From contig NZ_JACXAC010000003.1 in assembly GCF_014699055.1 (NCBI RefSeq), positions 248,001 through 312,000 of the forward strand: a stretch of 64,000 bases of DNA. The letters are read 5' to 3'. Positions 34,912 through 43,631 of the stretch are shown here, in pieces. Every line of letters starts with the position of its first letter. The first letter of the stretch is position 1. This DNA is from Hymenobacter armeniacus (lineage in GTDB: Bacteria; Bacteroidota; Bacteroidia; Cytophagales; Hymenobacteraceae). Below the pieces are notes generated by a model that was given only the letters and a program-made list of their open reading frames with translations, was not told where the DNA came from and made no database searches. The position numbers were made by a program, and so were the translations under genes.

Positions 34912-37047
34912 ATGAATTTTTCCCGCTTTAAGCTTGGAGTGTATTCCACTTCGGTGCTGGCCCTGCTGGGGCTGGCTTCTTTCTCGGTGTACCAGGGCAC
35001 GCCCCCGCGCGACCAGGTGGTGCTGGGCGTGATGCTGCAGGGCCTGTCGCAGCTGCACTTCCAGCCCGAAAAGATTGACGACCAGTTTTCGCAGCGCGTG
35101 TTCGACCTCTACCTCAAGCGCGTGGACGTGAACAAGCAGTTTCTGCTGGCGCCGGAAGTGGCCAACCTGCGCCAGTACCAAACCAAGATTGACGACGAGC
35201 TGCGCGGCGGCACCCACGAGTTTCTGGACGCCACCAGCCAGCTGCTGAGCAAGCGCACCCTCGAAATTCAAAGCCTGTACCGCCAGCTGCTGGCCAAGCC
35301 CTTCGACTTTTCGGTGCAGGAAACTTGGGAAACCGACCCCGCCAAGGCCACCTACGCCGCCACCCCGGCCGCCCAGCGCGAGCAGTGGCGCAAGCTGCTG
35401 AAGTACCAGACCCTGGCCCAGCTTTCGGAGCTGATGGACGAGGAAGCCCGCAAAAAGGACAAGCCCCTGGCCGCCACCAAAGCCGGCGCCGCGGCCTCTA
35501 CCACTTCCGACCGGCCCCGCACGGCCACGGAGCTGGAGGCCGAGGCCCGCAAACGCGTGCTGAAATACTACGACGAGTACTTCGACGACCAGCTGAAAAC
35601 CGACGCCAATGACCGCCTGGCCGAGTTTGCCAACGTCATTGCCAACACCTACGACCCGCACACCGACTATTTCGCCCCCATCGTGCGCGAAAACTTCGAC
35701 ATCACCATGTCGGGGCGGCTGGAGGGCACGGGCGCGCTGCTGCAAGCCGAAGAAGGCCACCTGAAGGTGACCGACATTGTGGCGGGCTCCGCTTCGGCCC
35801 GGCAGGGCGAGCTGAAGGTGGGCGACATCATTCTGCGCGTGGCCCAGGGCGCCGCCGAGCCGGTGAGCGTGGAAGGCATGAAGTTCGACAAAGCCGTGAA
35901 GCTCATTCGCGGGCCCAAGGGCACCGAAGTGCGCCTCACGGTGCGCAAGCCCGACGGCGCCACGGTGGTCATCCCCATCATCCGCGACGTGGTGGTGATT
36001 GAGGAAACCTACGCCCAGTCGGCCGTCATCAAGCAAAACGGCAAGAACTACGGCTACATCCACCTGCCCACGTTCTACGCCGACTTCAGCGGCAAGGGCG
36101 GCCGCAGCAGCGCCGCCGACGTGAAGAACGAGCTGGCCAAGCTGGGCAAGGAAAATGTGGCCGGCGTGGTGCTCGACCTGCGCTACAACGGCGGCGGCTC
36201 CCTGCGCGACGCCGTGGACATGGGCGGCCTGTTTGTGCCCAGCGGCCCCATGGTGCAGGTGAAAACCAACCGCGGCAAGCCCCAGCCCGTGGCCGACGAA
36301 GACCCGCAGGTGCAGTACGCCGGCCCGCTGGTGGTGCTGGTGAACAAGTACAGCGCCTCGGCCTCGGAGATTCTGGCCGCCGCCATGCAGGACTACAAGC
36401 GCGCCGTGGTGCTGGGCAACCCCACCTACGGCAAAGGCACGGTGCAGCAGGTGTTCGACCTGGACAACGCCGTGTCGCCGGAAGTGGCCGCCCTCAAGCC
36501 GCTGGGCTCGGTGAAGCTCACCATTCAGAAGTTTTACCGCGTGAACGGTGGCTCGACCCAGTTCAAGGGCGTGACGCCCGACATCACCGTGCCCGACGCG
36601 CTGAGTTCCTACGCCAAGGGCGAGAAGGAAGCCGAATACCCGCTGCAGTGGGACGAGATTGCGCCCGCTACGTATCAGCCCACCAACTCGCTCCCGGCCC
36701 TGGATAAGCTGAAGGCCGCCAGCGCCGCCCGCGTGGCCGTCAGCCCCGGCTTCCGTCTCATCACCGAGGCCGCCCAGCGGGCCACCGAGCGCCGCAAGCA
36801 AACCACCCTCTCGCTGAACCTGGCGGCCTACCGCACCGCCCAGCAGCAGGCCCGCGACGCCAACAAGCTGCAAACCACGGCCCAGAACGCGCTGCCCGCC
36901 CTCGACATCGCCCTGCCCGCGCCCGACGCCACCCTGGCCAAAACCGACTCGGTGGTGGCCAAGCGCACGGCCCGCTTCCTGAAGCCGCTGCGCAAAGACG
37001 CCGCCATTGCCGAGGCCGTGGCCGTGATTGGCGACGAGCTGAAATAA
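34912..37047 (+). CDS. Carboxy-terminal processing (tail-specific) protease
   Basis: A 711-residue Prc/Tsp-like periplasmic serine protease. N-terminal signal anchor (YSTSVLALLGLASFSVY), an N-terminal helical domain, a PDZ domain (about residues 255-340, LKVTDIVAGSASARQGELK), then the S41 domain: LRYNGGGSLRDAVD, NKYSASASEIL with nucleophile Ser, and NPTYGKGTVQ with the general-base Lys. It degrades tagged or misfolded envelope proteins. It sits alone and ends at a strong terminator. Confidence 0.95.
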   Translation: MNFSRFKLGVYSTSVLALLGLASFSVYQGTPPRDQVVLGVMLQGLSQLHFQPEKIDDQFSQRVFDLYLKRVDVNKQFLLAPEVANLRQYQTKIDDELRGGTHEFLDATSQLLSKRTLEIQSLYRQLLAKPFDFSVQETWETDPAKATYAATPAAQREQWRKLLKYQTLAQLSELMDEEARKKDKPLAATKAGAAASTTSDRPRTATELEAEARKRVLKYYDEYFDDQLKTDANDRLAEFANVIANTYDPHTDYFAPIVRENFDITMSGRLEGTGALLQAEEGHLKVTDIVAGSASARQGELKVGDIILRVAQGAAEPVSVEGMKFDKAVKLIRGPKGTEVRLTVRKPDGATVVIPIIRDVVVIEETYAQSAVIKQNGKNYGYIHLPTFYADFSGKGGRSSAADVKNELAKLGKENVAGVVLDLRYNGGGSLRDAVDMGGLFVPSGPMVQVKTNRGKPQPVADEDPQVQYAGPLVVLVNKYSASASEILAAAMQDYKRAVVLGNPTYGKGTVQQVFDLDNAVSPEVAALKPLGSVKLTIQKFYRVNGGSTQFKGVTPDITVPDALSSYAKGEKEAEYPLQWDEIAPATYQPTNSLPALDKLKAASAARVAVSPGFRLITEAAQRATERRKQTTLSLNLAAYRTAQQQARDANKLQTTAQNALPALDIALPAPDATLAKTDSVVAKRTARFLKPLRKDAAIAEAVAVIGDELK

Positions 37048-37070
37048 CCAATTGGCTTCTGGTTTCCAGA

Positions 37071-37104
37071 AACGCCCCCGCTGCCGTTGCGCAGCGGGGG
37101 CGTT
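37071..37104 (+). terminator. Terminator of the tail-specific protease gene
   Basis: AACGCCCCCGCTGC pairs with GCAGCGGGGGCGTT over a 6-nt loop, followed by TTGG. Confidence 0.88.
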
Positions 37105-37169
37105 TTGGTTAGCAGCGGGATGGGAAGGCCATTTCTGCGTATACGCTGAACCTTCCTGCCCACGCTGTG

Positions 37170-37177
37170 TATTTTCG
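37170..37177 (+). promoter_or_regulatory. -7 promoter box of the multi-PAS kinase
   Basis: TATTTTCG ends 4 nt before the ATG at 37182; leaderless or nearly leaderless transcript expected. Confidence 0.5.
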
Positions 37178-37181
37178 CGGT

Positions 37182-40100
37182 ATGCCCTTCTCTTTCCTAC
37201 CCACGTTGTCCCCCGAGCTTCAAGCCGTCTTTCCGGCCGAGGAATTGCTGGCGGGCCTGTTGGAAGGGTCGCTGGTGGGCGTGGCGCTGTACCGACCCGT
37301 TCGGGGGGCCGATGGGCAGATTACCGACCTCACCATTGAGTTGCTGAATCCGGCGGCCCAGCGCATACTGCAGCAGCCCGCGCGCCCGGCGGGCACCTAC
37401 CTGCAGTACTACCCGCACACCCTGGACACGGGCGTGTTTGCGTTTCATTGCGAGGCCCTCGAATCGGGGCAGCCCATGCAAATGGAGGTGAACTACCAGG
37501 GCGACGGGCTGGACAACTACTTCCGGCTTTCGGCCCAGCGGGTGGGCGAGGGGCTGCTGGTGAGCTTCGACGACACGGGGCTGCACAGCCGCACGGCCGT
37601 GGAGCAGGCCCTGCGCGAAAGCCAGGCCCGCGAGCGCGCCGCCCTGGCCGAGGCCGAGCAGCAGCGCCAGCAGCTGTTCGACTTGTTTATGCAGGCCCCC
37701 GCCTGCATTGCCCGCACGGCGGGGCCAACGCACGTGTTCACCATGGCCAATGCGCCGTTCTGCGAGCTATTCGGCAACCGTGTGCTGTTGAATCTGCCAC
37801 TGCGCGAGGCCTTGCCGGAGCTGCACGGCCAGCCATTTCCGGACCTGCTCGACCAGGTGTACCGCACCGGCCACACGTACCACGGCAGCGAGGAGCTGGC
37901 CTACCTCGACCAGGCCAACACGGGCCGGGTGAGCCCTGTGTACTTTAACTTCATTTACCAGGCCACGCGCGACGTGGCGGGCCAGGTATCGGGCCTGCTC
38001 ATTTTTGCCTACGACGTGACGGCCCACGTGACGGCCCGGCAGCAGTCGGCGGAAAACGCCCAGCGGGCCAACGCCGCCAACGAAGAACTGGCCGTCATTA
38101 ACGAAGAGCTGCAGGCCGCCAACGAAGAAATCCGCGCCAGCAACGCCGAGCTGTTCAGCGCCCAGCTCACGCTGCACGAGCTGAACCAGGAGCTGGAGGC
38201 CCGCGTGGCCGAGCGCACCGCCCGCCTGCAGGACGCCCAGGCCGAGGCCGAGCGCCAGCGCGCGCGCCTCGAGCGCCTATTCATGCAGGCCCCGGCGGCC
38301 ATCTGCATCCTCGACGGGCCCGACCTGGTGTACGAGTTGGTGAACCCCGGCTATCAGGCCCTGTTTCCGGGGCGGGCCCTGCGGGGGCGGCCCATTTTGG
38401 AGGCCTTGCCCGAAATTGCCAACCACGAGGTGTACCACACCTTTCGGCGGGTGTACGAAACCGGCATCACCCACGAGGAGTACGCCATGCTCATTCCCTT
38501 TGCCCGGTCCGAAGGCGGCGAGCTGGAAGAACGGTTTTTCAACTACATCCAGCAGGCGCGCTACGACGAAGCCGGCCGCATCGACGGCATCCTCGTTTTT
38601 GCTTTTGAAGTGACCGAGCAGGTGCTGGCCCGGCGCCGCACCGAGGCCCTGCAGGCCGAAGCCCTGCGCAATGCCGAGCAGCTGGTGCGCCAGCGCGAAA
38701 CCCTGTACCAGGTGTTTGAGCAAACGCCGGCCAGCGTGGCCATTCTGCGCGGGCCCCGGCACCGCTTCGAGTACCTCAACCCCGGCTATCAGGCGCTGTT
38801 TCCCGGGCGCCCGCTGCTGGGCCAGGACCTGGCCGAGGCCCTGCCCGAGGCCGTTGCCTTCGGCTTCGTGGCCCTGCTCGACCAGGTGTACACCACGGGC
38901 GAGCCCTTTTTTGGGGTGGAGCTGCCGCTGCAGGTATACGATGCGGCCGGCCAGCTGCTGCCCGAAACGTACTACACCTTCACCTACCAGGCCTACCGCG
39001 AGGCGGGCGTCACGGTGGGCGTGTCGGTTTTTGCCTTTGACGTGACGCAACAAGTGCTGGCCCGGCGCCGCACCGAGGCCCTGCAGGAAGAGGTGCTGCG
39101 GCGCGAAGCGCAGCTCCAGGAGTTGTTTGAGCAGTCGCCGGTGGCCATTGCCGTGTTTCGGGGCCCCGAGTTTGTGATTGAGCTGGCCAACCCCGGCGTG
39201 TGCGAAATCTGGGGCCGCACCCGCGAGCAGGTGCAGGGCCAGCCCCTGCTGCTGGCCCTGCCGGAACTGCAGGGCCAGGGCTTTCAGGAAGTGCTGCAGG
39301 GCGTGATGAGCACGGGCCTGAGCTACGTGGCCCAGGAGCAGCCCGCCCAGCTCATGCGCGGCGGGCAGCCCACCACGGTGCTGCTCAACTACGTGTACCA
39401 GCCCCTGCGCGCCGCCGACGGCCGCATCACGGGCGTGGCCGCCGTGGCCACCGACGTGAGCGAGCAGGTGGCCGCCCGCCAGCTCATGGCCCGCATCAAC
39501 GCCGAGCTGAGCACCGCCAACCAGGCCGTGAGTGCCCGCAACGACGAGCTGGCCGCCGCCAACGCCCAGCTCATCCGCACCAACCAGGACCTCGACAACT
39601 TCGTGTACGCGGCCTCGCACGACCTCAAGCAGCCCGTCAACAACCTCTCGGGCCTGTTTGAGGAGCTGCGCCACGCCGCCACCTTCGCCGACGCCGACGA
39701 GGCCGACCTGCTCCTGCCCATGGTGGACGAGGCCCTGCACCAGCTGGCCACCACCATCGACGACCTGGCCGCCGTGGGCCAGGCCCAGCGCCTGCCCGAG
39801 CTGCCCGCCGAAACCGTCGACCTCGAAGAGCTGACCCAGGAAGTGCTCCAGACCCTGCAGCCGCAGGTGCTGGCCGCCCGCGCCCGCATCACCACCGACT
39901 TTGCCGCCCGCCCCACCATTTCCTACGCCCGCGCCAACCTGCGCACCATCCTGGCCAATCTGCTCAGCAACTCGCTGAAGTATAACGACCCCGCCCGGAC
40001 CTGCCGCGTACACCTCTCGCTGTGGGTCGAAGGCGGGCGCCCGGTGCTGCTGGTGGAAGACAACGGCCTGGGCTTCGACGTGCAGCGCCACCGCGACGAG

Positions 40101-40250
40101 CTGTTTCACCTGTTTCGGCGCTTCCACGACCACACCGAAGGCACCGGCGTGGGCCTCTACCTCGTCAACCGCATTGTGCAGAGCAACGGCGGCCGCGTGG
40201 AGGTGGAAAGCGAAGTGGGCGTGGGCACCACGTTTCGGCTGCATTTGTGA
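37182..40250 (+). CDS. Multi-PAS sensor histidine kinase
   Basis: A 1,022-residue soluble kinase with no membrane segment. About five PAS domains in a row, the later ones with repeated pattern FMQAPA(A)ICIL / FEQTPASVAIL / FEQSPVAIAVF and near-identical linkers (EQVLARRRTEALQ). A coiled coil of about 60 residues (AANEELAVINEELQAANEEI) separates PAS 2 and 3. HisKA with phospho-His in AASHDLKQPVNNL, then HATPase with LLSNSLKYND, VEDNGLGFD and GTGVGLYLV. No receiver domain is fused and no partner regulator is adjacent. Senses small molecules or redox in the cytoplasm, by family. Confidence 0.93.
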   Translation: MPFSFLPTLSPELQAVFPAEELLAGLLEGSLVGVALYRPVRGADGQITDLTIELLNPAAQRILQQPARPAGTYLQYYPHTLDTGVFAFHCEALESGQPMQMEVNYQGDGLDNYFRLSAQRVGEGLLVSFDDTGLHSRTAVEQALRESQARERAALAEAEQQRQQLFDLFMQAPACIARTAGPTHVFTMANAPFCELFGNRVLLNLPLREALPELHGQPFPDLLDQVYRTGHTYHGSEELAYLDQANTGRVSPVYFNFIYQATRDVAGQVSGLLIFAYDVTAHVTARQQSAENAQRANAANEELAVINEELQAANEEIRASNAELFSAQLTLHELNQELEARVAERTARLQDAQAEAERQRARLERLFMQAPAAICILDGPDLVYELVNPGYQALFPGRALRGRPILEALPEIANHEVYHTFRRVYETGITHEEYAMLIPFARSEGGELEERFFNYIQQARYDEAGRIDGILVFAFEVTEQVLARRRTEALQAEALRNAEQLVRQRETLYQVFEQTPASVAILRGPRHRFEYLNPGYQALFPGRPLLGQDLAEALPEAVAFGFVALLDQVYTTGEPFFGVELPLQVYDAAGQLLPETYYTFTYQAYREAGVTVGVSVFAFDVTQQVLARRRTEALQEEVLRREAQLQELFEQSPVAIAVFRGPEFVIELANPGVCEIWGRTREQVQGQPLLLALPELQGQGFQEVLQGVMSTGLSYVAQEQPAQLMRGGQPTTVLLNYVYQPLRAADGRITGVAAVATDVSEQVAARQLMARINAELSTANQAVSARNDELAAANAQLIRTNQDLDNFVYAASHDLKQPVNNLSGLFEELRHAATFADADEADLLLPMVDEALHQLATTIDDLAAVGQAQRLPELPAETVDLEELTQEVLQTLQPQVLAARARITTDFAARPTISYARANLRTILANLLSNSLKYNDPARTCRVHLSLWVEGGRPVLLVEDNGLGFDVQRHRDELFHLFRRFHDHTEGTGVGLYLVNRIVQSNGGRVEVESEVGVGTTFRLHL

Positions 40251-40449
40251 GGCTGATTGCACTGGCCGGACACCCCGCTTTTCGTCAGCTGGGGATGGGC
40301 CGGACCTGCCTTGGCTGAGCAGACCGGTGCCATTTCCAACCCGCCACCCGTGTTGAGGAAGCCCGCCGCAGTCGAGCAATACCAGCGTGACAGCGCCGGC
40401 CGGGCCATAGCTCCGACCTTTGCGGCGTATTCAGCCCTTATTGCCTCGC

Positions 40450-41124
40450 ATGAAAGCCTTCATTTTCGACCTCAACGGGACCATGATTCACGACATGGAC
40501 TTCCACACCCGCGCCTGGCGCCACCTCTTCAACCACGACCTGGGCGGCAATTTCACCCACGCAGAAGTGAAGCCCCAGATGTACGGCAAAAACCAGGAAG
40601 TGCTGGTGCGCGTGTTCGGCCCCGACCGCTTCACGGCCGAAGAAATGGACCGCCTGTCGCTGGAAAAAGAGCGCCGCTACCAGCAGGAGTACCTGCCCAG
40701 CCTGGCGCTGCTGCCCGGCTTGGCCGAGTTTCTGGAGGCGGCGCACCAACGGGGCATTCCCATGGCCATCGGTTCGGCCGCCATCCCGTTCAACATCGAC
40801 TTCGTGCTCGATAACCTGCACATCCGGCACTATTTTCGCGCCATCGTGAGCGCCGACGACGTGGTGCTGAGCAAGCCCCACCCCGAAACTTTCCTCAAAG
40901 CCGCCGCCCAGCTCGGCGTGGCGCCCGCCGACTGCCTCGTGTTTGAGGACGTGCCCAAGGGCGCCGAGGCGGCCCACAATGCCGGCATGCAAGCCGTGGT
41001 GCTCACCACTACCCACGAAGTCGAAGAGTTTGCCGCCCTGCCCAACGTGCTGCACTTCGCCCCCGATTTTACCGATGAGTTCGTGCGCGGGCTGGTGGGT
41101 GACAACGGGGCGAGAGAACGATAA
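40450..41124 (+). CDS. HAD phosphatase, beta-phosphoglucomutase-like
   Basis: A 224-residue HAD hydrolase: motif I FDLNGTMIHDMDFH, cap domain to about residue 90, motif II AIGSAA, motif III Lys in LSKPHPETF and motif IV FEDVPKG. These are the features of the PGM/phosphatase branch acting on sugar phosphates. The ATG at 40450 begins motif I; a longer frame from 40420 is not supported. The stop is followed within 10 nt by an inverted repeat. Confidence 0.88.
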   Translation: MKAFIFDLNGTMIHDMDFHTRAWRHLFNHDLGGNFTHAEVKPQMYGKNQEVLVRVFGPDRFTAEEMDRLSLEKERRYQQEYLPSLALLPGLAEFLEAAHQRGIPMAIGSAAIPFNIDFVLDNLHIRHYFRAIVSADDVVLSKPHPETFLKAAAQLGVAPADCLVFEDVPKGAEAAHNAGMQAVVLTTTHEVEEFAALPNVLHFAPDFTDEFVRGLVGDNGARER

Positions 41125-41130
41125 AAAGAA

Positions 41131-41223
41131 CGGTCCTGCTGAGCGCAGCCGAAGCATCTCTGCCGAGGAAGTAAATAATTACTCTTCGCGGTAGAGATGC
41201 TTCGGCTGCGCTCAGCAGGACCG
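41131..41223. repeat. Intergenic inverted repeat, GAGCGCAGCGAAG family, copy 3
   Basis: CGGTCCTGCTGAGCGCAGCC at 41131 is mirrored by GGCTGCGCTCAGCAGGACCG ending at 41223; both arms continue into GAAGCATCTCT/AGAGATGCTTC. It separates convergent genes. Confidence 0.92.
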
Positions 41224-41246
41224 TTTTCATAGCCTTTACCTGAGGC

Positions 41247-41531
41247 CTACATCTTCGGCTTCGACTTGCCCTTGGCGGCGCGCTTGGCGTCGCGGTGAGC
41301 CTTTTTCTCGGCGTCGGAGCGCGGGGCCACGGGCGTGCCCGTGCCGGGCGACAGCTTGTCGCGGTTGTTGGCGATGTTGGAGCCATCCACGGCCGTGCTC
41401 ACGCGGGGCTGATTGTTGGAAGGCGCAGTGGGATTGGTGTTGTTGTCGACCGGAGCGTTGCTGGCCGGCGTGGTTTGGGCGAAAGCCGCCGTGCTCAGAC
41501 CCAAGGCCAGCGCGAGGGGAAGAATTTTCAT
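41247..41531 (-). CDS. Small exported basic protein
   Basis: A 94-residue protein: signal MKILPLALALGLSTAAFAQ, then an Asn/Thr/Pro-rich disordered middle and a Lys/Ala-rich tail (AEKKAHRDAKRAAKGK). Low-complexity, no family recognised. Located next to the repeat at 41131. Confidence 0.65.
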   Translation of the reverse strand: MKILPLALALGLSTAAFAQTTPASNAPVDNNTNPTAPSNNQPRVSTAVDGSNIANNRDKLSPGTGTPVAPRSDAEKKAHRDAKRAAKGKSKPKM

Positions 41532-41615
41532 GAGAGAAAGCAGGAAAGGAAGTGAAAATGAATTCTCTGCCTACGCGCCACGGCCGGGCTGGGGTTGCGC
41601 GCCTTCCGAACTTGG

Positions 41616-43520
41616 CTACGGCAGCACCGGCACCCGCAGCGCCGACGGGTGCGCCGCGTCGTGGTACAGCCGGATGGTGGCTTTCTGAAAATCCTTGGCT
41701 TCGGCCGTGGCAATGGGCACGAAGGTCTGCGGGTTGCGGTCGACGAGCGGAAACCAGCTGCTTTGCACCTGCACCAGCAGCCGGTGGCCTTTCTGGAAAG
41801 TGTGGAGCACGTCGGGCAGCTCGTATTTCACTTCGGCGGGCTGGTTGGGCTTGAAGGCCTCCGGCTTGGAAAAGCTGTTGCGGAAGCGGCCGCGCATCAC
41901 CTCGGCGCGCACCAGACGCTGGGTGCCGTCGGGCAGCTCGTCGATGACTTTCACGATGAAATCGGCGTCGGTGCCGGAGGTGCTCACCCACAGGTCGGCG
42001 GTGATGGGGCCGGCCAGCGTGAGGTCGCTGGGCAGCGTTTCGGTGCGAAAGGAGAGGACGTCGGGCCGCTTGGCGGCGAAGCGCTGGTCCTCTATCATGT
42101 ACTCGTTGTTGCGCCCGCCGTGCACCCCGCTGGTGTAAGGCACTGGGTTGGCCGGGTCGCTGAGGTATTGGGTGAAGGCAGGTGGGAGAACTGGCGCGGG
42201 TAGTCCCAGACTGGGGAGGCGGTTGTTTAGCGCCTTCTCAATTGGGGTTTCAAAAATGAAATCAAGCTTTCCAGTTGGTTTGAAATAAAGCATCTGCGTT
42301 GCGGCGGGAGCAGGCGGCCAGGCCGCATACATTTTCCACTCGTTCGTACCCGTGTTAAACACCGTCGCTTCGGCCGGGTTGAAGTTGCCTTTGTCTTTCA
42401 GGTAGAAGTTGAAAAACGGCGTTTCCAACGTTTGGCGGTAGGTTTCGGCGGTGTTCGAGCCGAAGCTGAGGGGGCCAAACTTGCTCCAGTCGGGGCGGCT
42501 CCAGGCGCCGTGGGTCCAGGGGCCCATCACGAGGCGGTTGGTGGCGCCGGGGTTCTGCTTTTCGATGGCCTTGTAGGTGTTCAGGGCGCCGTACAGGTCC
42601 TCGGCATCAAACCAGCCGCCCACCACCAGCACGGCCGGTTTCACGCCCGTGAGGGCCGTGCGGATGTTGCGCGCCTGCCAGTAGGCGTCGTAGGTTTCGT
42701 GCTGCTGGTACTCGTTCCAGATGCGGGCCCGGTTGTTGAAATACTGCGGGCCGTTGGCGTTTTTGACGGGGCCGAGGTCCAGAAAGAACTTGTAGGCATC
42801 CTTGGGCTCGAATTTGAACAGCGGCTGGTACTCGGCCACGGGCTGGGGCCGGGGCACGTCGAAATAATTGGTGAACTCAAAGTTGTCGAGCAGAAAAAAC
42901 GCGCCCTTGTGCCGCGCGTCGTCGCCCATAAACTCATCCGTGACCGGGGCCTGCGGCGACACCGCTTTCAGGGCCGGGTGGGCGTTGGGCAAGGCCGCCG
43001 AGGCATAGAAGCCGGGGTAGCTGATGCCCACCATGCCCACGCGGCCGTTATTGCCGGGCACGTTCTTCAGCAGCCACTCAATGGTGTCGTAGGTGTCGGT
43101 GCTTTCGTCGTGGGCTTTGCCGGCTGTGGACGTGCCCGGCAAAGCCGGCGTCATCTCCTCAAACCGGCCCTCGCTCATGTAGCGCCCGCGCACGTCCTGC
43201 CGCACAAAAATGTACTTTTCTTCCGTCAGTTCGCGGCTGGGGCCAGGCCCGCGGCCGGGGTATTTCTGCTCGCCGTAGGGCCCGGCCGAGTAGGGCGTGC
43301 GCGTAAGCAAAAACGGGTAAGGCGTGGCCGCCGAGGCGTCTTTGGGCACGTAGATGGTGGTGTAGAGACGCACCCCGTCGCGCATCGTAATCCGGCGGTC
43401 GAGCTTGGTGTAGTGCTGCCGCACGTACACCGAATCCTGCGGCCCCGATTGGGCCCGGGCGGCCGGGGCATTGGCACAGATGGTAGCCAGAAGGGCAAGC
43501 GTGAGGCAGGGGCGAAGCAT
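41616..43520 (-). CDS. CocE/NonD (S15) family hydrolase, exported
   Basis: A 634-residue alpha/beta hydrolase of the X-Pro dipeptidyl-peptidase/cocaine-esterase type. Signal LALLATICANAPAARAQ, N-terminal domain with RITMRDGVRLYTTIYVP, RQDVRGRYMSEG, the nucleophile elbow GISYPGF, and the C-terminal jelly-roll domain (AGPITADLWVSTSGTDADF). Acts as a peptidase or acyl esterase in the periplasm or outside. The start at 43520 begins the signal peptide; the frame extends up to 43565. Confidence 0.92.
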   Translation of the reverse strand: MLRPCLTLALLATICANAPAARAQSGPQDSVYVRQHYTKLDRRITMRDGVRLYTTIYVPKDASAATPYPFLLTRTPYSAGPYGEQKYPGRGPGPSRELTEEKYIFVRQDVRGRYMSEGRFEEMTPALPGTSTAGKAHDESTDTYDTIEWLLKNVPGNNGRVGMVGISYPGFYASAALPNAHPALKAVSPQAPVTDEFMGDDARHKGAFFLLDNFEFTNYFDVPRPQPVAEYQPLFKFEPKDAYKFFLDLGPVKNANGPQYFNNRARIWNEYQQHETYDAYWQARNIRTALTGVKPAVLVVGGWFDAEDLYGALNTYKAIEKQNPGATNRLVMGPWTHGAWSRPDWSKFGPLSFGSNTAETYRQTLETPFFNFYLKDKGNFNPAEATVFNTGTNEWKMYAAWPPAPAATQMLYFKPTGKLDFIFETPIEKALNNRLPSLGLPAPVLPPAFTQYLSDPANPVPYTSGVHGGRNNEYMIEDQRFAAKRPDVLSFRTETLPSDLTLAGPITADLWVSTSGTDADFIVKVIDELPDGTQRLVRAEVMRGRFRNSFSKPEAFKPNQPAEVKYELPDVLHTFQKGHRLLVQVQSSWFPLVDRNPQTFVPIATAEAKDFQKATIRLYHDAAHPSALRVPVLP

Positions 43521-43631
43521 GGGGAAAGAGAAAGTGCGAAGAGGAAATGTGAATTGAGTAGCCAAAGAACGTCATGCCGAGCGCCGCGGCATCCCGCGTG
43601 CACCGTCAGGCCTTGACGTTCTGCATTGAGC

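Noticed and set aside
34801..36873. 690-residue minus-strand open frame opposite the tail-specific protease
   Set aside because: Antisense of a gene with complete S41 and PDZ motifs; product is His/Gly/Val-rich without any domain.
38277..40379. 700-residue minus-strand open frame opposite the multi-PAS kinase
   Set aside because: Shadow frame; the plus strand has the HisKA and HATPase motifs.
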